Origin: DASUFH01 sp036274645
GTDB lineage: Bacteria; Acidobacteriota; Terriglobia; 20CM-2-55-15
DNA: 15,520 nucleotides
Direction of reading: 5' to 3'
NCBI GenBank assembly: GCA_036274645.1
Contig: DASUFH010000181.1
Coordinates: 1-15,520 of the forward strand
This document shows, one piece after another, positions 14,040 to 15,520 of the stretch (position 1 is its first letter; the number at the start of each line of letters is the position of its first letter). Below the pieces are notes generated by a model. It was not told where the DNA came from, did no database searches, and saw nothing but the letters and a program-made list of their open reading frames with translations. Position numbers and translations under genes: made by a program.

Positions 14040-14810
14040 ATGGGGCCGAAGGTTGGTTCATTCTTCTGGCTGGAACTGGCAACGTCGGATCAGAACGCCG
14101 CAAAAGACTTCTACTCAAAGTTGTTCGACTGGACCGTCGAGGACAGGCCGATGGGGCCGATGACTTATACGATGTGCCGCCTTAACGGCAAAGACGCGGC
14201 TGGCATATACAGCCTCATGCCGGAACAGGTGGCGGCGCATGTCCCGCCTCACTGGATGCTCTACGTCGGGGTGGATAACGCGGACGCGTCGGCTGAACGG
14301 GCCGTCCAACTGGGCGCAAAGACAATCGTGCCGCCATCGGACATCCCCAACGTCGGGAAGTTTGCCGTCCTTCAGGATCCGACCGGCGCGATATTCAGCA
14401 TGTTCCAACCGGGTGAGCATCACGGTATTGAAGTGTTCGGCGAGAATAACGCCCTGTGCTGGGCCGATCTCAACACGAACGATCCCGTTAAGGCCGCAGA
14501 CTTCTACGCCGGGCTTTTCGGATGGAGGTTCGAGACCGGAAAGGATGGCTATCGGCACATCGTCAACGGCGCGTCCCCCGAAGACATGATCGGAGGAATT
14601 CCCCCTCAGATGCACGCGCCCCCGGGAACCCCGTCCCATTGGGCGGTCTACTTCCGCGCCGACGACTGCAAGGCCAGCGCAGAAAAAGCCGCATCTCTGG
14701 GCGCGCGCGCATTGATGCCGGCCACGCTCATGGAGAACGTCGGCACGATGGCGGTTCTGGCCGATCCTCAGGGGGCCGTGTTCTCCCTGTTTCAATCGGC
14801 GAGGGGCTGA
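14040..14810 (+). CDS. Two-domain VOC family protein (glyoxalase/bleomycin-resistance fold)
   Basis: The 256-residue cytosolic protein contains two VOC modules, about 5-122 and 131-253. Each has the module signature: FFWLELATSDQNAAKDFYSK and WADLNTNDPVKAADFYAGLF at the start, PPHWMLYVGVDNADAS and PSHWAVYFRADDCKAS in the middle, and FAVLQDPTGAIFSMFQ and MAVLADPQGAVFSLFQ at the end. The family ranges from glyoxalases to ring-cleaving dioxygenases and antibiotic-binding proteins, and the exact role cannot be told. The double-module form resembles the mycobacterial CFP30B-type proteins. The ATG at 14040 has GGGAGG about five bases before it. It is read in the opposite direction to both neighbouring quinoprotein genes. 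The gap 13852-14039 in front shows no clear promoter or gene. Confidence 0.93.
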   Translation: MGPKVGSFFWLELATSDQNAAKDFYSKLFDWTVEDRPMGPMTYTMCRLNGKDAAGIYSLMPEQVAAHVPPHWMLYVGVDNADASAERAVQLGAKTIVPPSDIPNVGKFAVLQDPTGAIFSMFQPGEHHGIEVFGENNALCWADLNTNDPVKAADFYAGLFGWRFETGKDGYRHIVNGASPEDMIGGIPPQMHAPPGTPSHWAVYFRADDCKASAEKAASLGARALMPATLMENVGTMAVLADPQGAVFSLFQSARG

Positions 14811-14824
14811 CTATTGAACCGGTT

Positions 14825-14844
14825 GCCCGGCCATCCCGCCGGGC
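14825..14844. terminator. GC hairpin between convergent VOC and quinoprotein genes
   Basis: GCCCGG and CCGGGC form a perfect 6-bp stem with an 8-base loop in the 41-bp gap between the two stop codons. It could end transcription from both sides, but there is no T-run, so the call rests on position and symmetry. Confidence 0.4.
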
Positions 14845-14851
14845 GCCAGGC

Positions 14852-15520
14852 TTATCGCGGCAGCGCATAGGCGAACAGCGAACTGCCGGCATTGATGGCG
14901 ACGTACTGTTTCCCGTTCACGCCGTAGCTGATCGCCGCCGCGTTGATCTGTCCTCCAACGTTGGCTTTCCACAGGAGCGCGCCGGTCCGAGCGTCGAGCG
15001 CGATGAAATACCCGTCGCGGCCGCCGCTGAACACCACGTCGCCGGCGGTGACCATCGTGCCGCCCCAGGTGATGTCGCCGAGCTTGAATTCCCATTTCGT
15101 GTCGAGCGTCTGCGGATCGTAGGCGCGGACCACGCCGTACGCTTCACCGCTGTCCGGGTCGTTGTAGAACGGCACGAGATTAGTCGCGCCCATCGTGGTC
15201 TGCCGTGTGTTGGGACCGGGAATGGCGCGTGGAAACTGTCCTTCGACAGCGAACGTTCCGGAGTTTTCCCACGTCGCGACGTAGAAGAGGCCGGTCCGCG
15301 GACTGAACGACGGGGGCGCCCAGTTCGTTCCGCCATGGACGTGCGGATAGACGGCCGTGCCGTCTTTCGTCGGGAACTTCACGCGATTGGGTCGCCCCTT
15401 GATGTCGAAGCCGTCCAGCCAGTTGGTCTTCACATACGGTTTGCCCTTGAGGAACTCACCGGTCGTGCGATCGAGCACATACATGACTCCGTTGCGGTTT
15501 GCCCACAACATGACCTTGCG
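14852..15520 (-). CDS. PQQ-dependent methanol/ethanol-type dehydrogenase, 5' part cut by window edge
   Basis: The visible 222 C-terminal residues match the eight-bladed methanol/ethanol quinoprotein dehydrogenase family, which oxidises primary alcohols in the periplasm. They read RKVMLWANRNGVMYVLDRTT at the cut edge, then TNWAPPSFSPRTGLFYVATW, VVRAYDPQTLDTKWEFKLGD, TWGGTMVTAGDVVFSGGRDG, YFIALDARTGALLWKANVGG and GKQYVAINAGSSLFAYALPR. Such enzymes are about 550-600 residues long, so more than half of the gene, including the catalytic Asp and the signal peptide, lies beyond base 15520. Unlike the other quinoprotein here it has no Gly/Arg tail, and no heme c domain follows. It belongs to a different subfamily from the protein at 11726-13777. 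The metal used (Ca or lanthanide) cannot be told from this part. Confidence 0.93.
   Translation of the reverse strand, partial: RKVMLWANRNGVMYVLDRTTGEFLKGKPYVKTNWLDGFDIKGRPNRVKFPTKDGTAVYPHVHGGTNWAPPSFSPRTGLFYVATWENSGTFAVEGQFPRAIPGPNTRQTTMGATNLVPFYNDPDSGEAYGVVRAYDPQTLDTKWEFKLGDITWGGTMVTAGDVVFSGGRDGYFIALDARTGALLWKANVGGQINAAAISYGVNGKQYVAINAGSSLFAYALPR

Overview
The window looks like chromosomal DNA of a GC-rich, Gram-negative, aerobic soil-type heterotroph, most likely an Acidobacteriota member. This is an inference from the gene set: several quinoprotein dehydrogenases, a DUF6152 protein, a DUF8021/NTF2-like secreted protein, and Gly/Arg/Ala-rich disordered tails on exported enzymes. No rRNA, tRNA or other phylogenetic marker is present. 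I see no CRISPR array, transposase, integrase or phage gene.

Layout. 1-2783 (all minus): a soluble-type PQQ sugar dehydrogenase cut by the left edge, a YceI-family exported protein that may be made from a leaderless transcript, a 100-bp REPIN-like pair of palindromes, and an exported DUF6152 protein. 3028-5516 (minus): a cobalamin-binding sensor histidine kinase with the W-x9-E-H and E-x-H-x-x-G signatures of CarH-type B12 photoreceptors, followed 74 bp downstream by a DUF1858/DUF2249-type protein. 5680-8480 (minus): a compact three-gene unit (PhzS-type FAD monooxygenase, then a Dabb protein, then a class I/II aminotransferase) with 21-23 bp gaps and a plausible sigma70-type promoter in front. 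8481-9217: mostly non-coding, with a degenerate repeat remnant and one short exported ORF that may be a decayed gene. 9218-11563: a divergent pair consisting of a Tat-exported alpha/beta hydrolase (minus) and an exported NTF2-like protein (plus), with a perfect 10-bp inverted repeat in the shared upstream region. 11726-13777 (minus): a second exported quinoprotein behind a near-consensus promoter. 14040-14810 (plus): a two-domain VOC protein. 14852-15520 (minus): the C-terminal part of a third quinoprotein, of the methanol/ethanol dehydrogenase family, cut by the right edge.

How it fits together. The exported part (three quinoproteins of different types, an esterase-like hydrolase, YceI, DUF6152 and NTF2-like proteins) suggests periplasmic oxidation of sugars or alcohols and handling of acylated substrates. 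The cytosolic block suggests metabolism of a small aromatic or amino-acid-derived molecule. The most interesting object is the histidine kinase: it joins a B12 light- or cobalamin-sensing module to a kinase core instead of to a MerR DNA-binding domain as in CarH. The second notable theme is that four unrelated exported proteins carry Gly/Arg/Ala/Pro-rich low-complexity segments at three different positions (after the signal peptide, in an inter-domain loop, or at the C-terminus), while none of the cytosolic proteins does.
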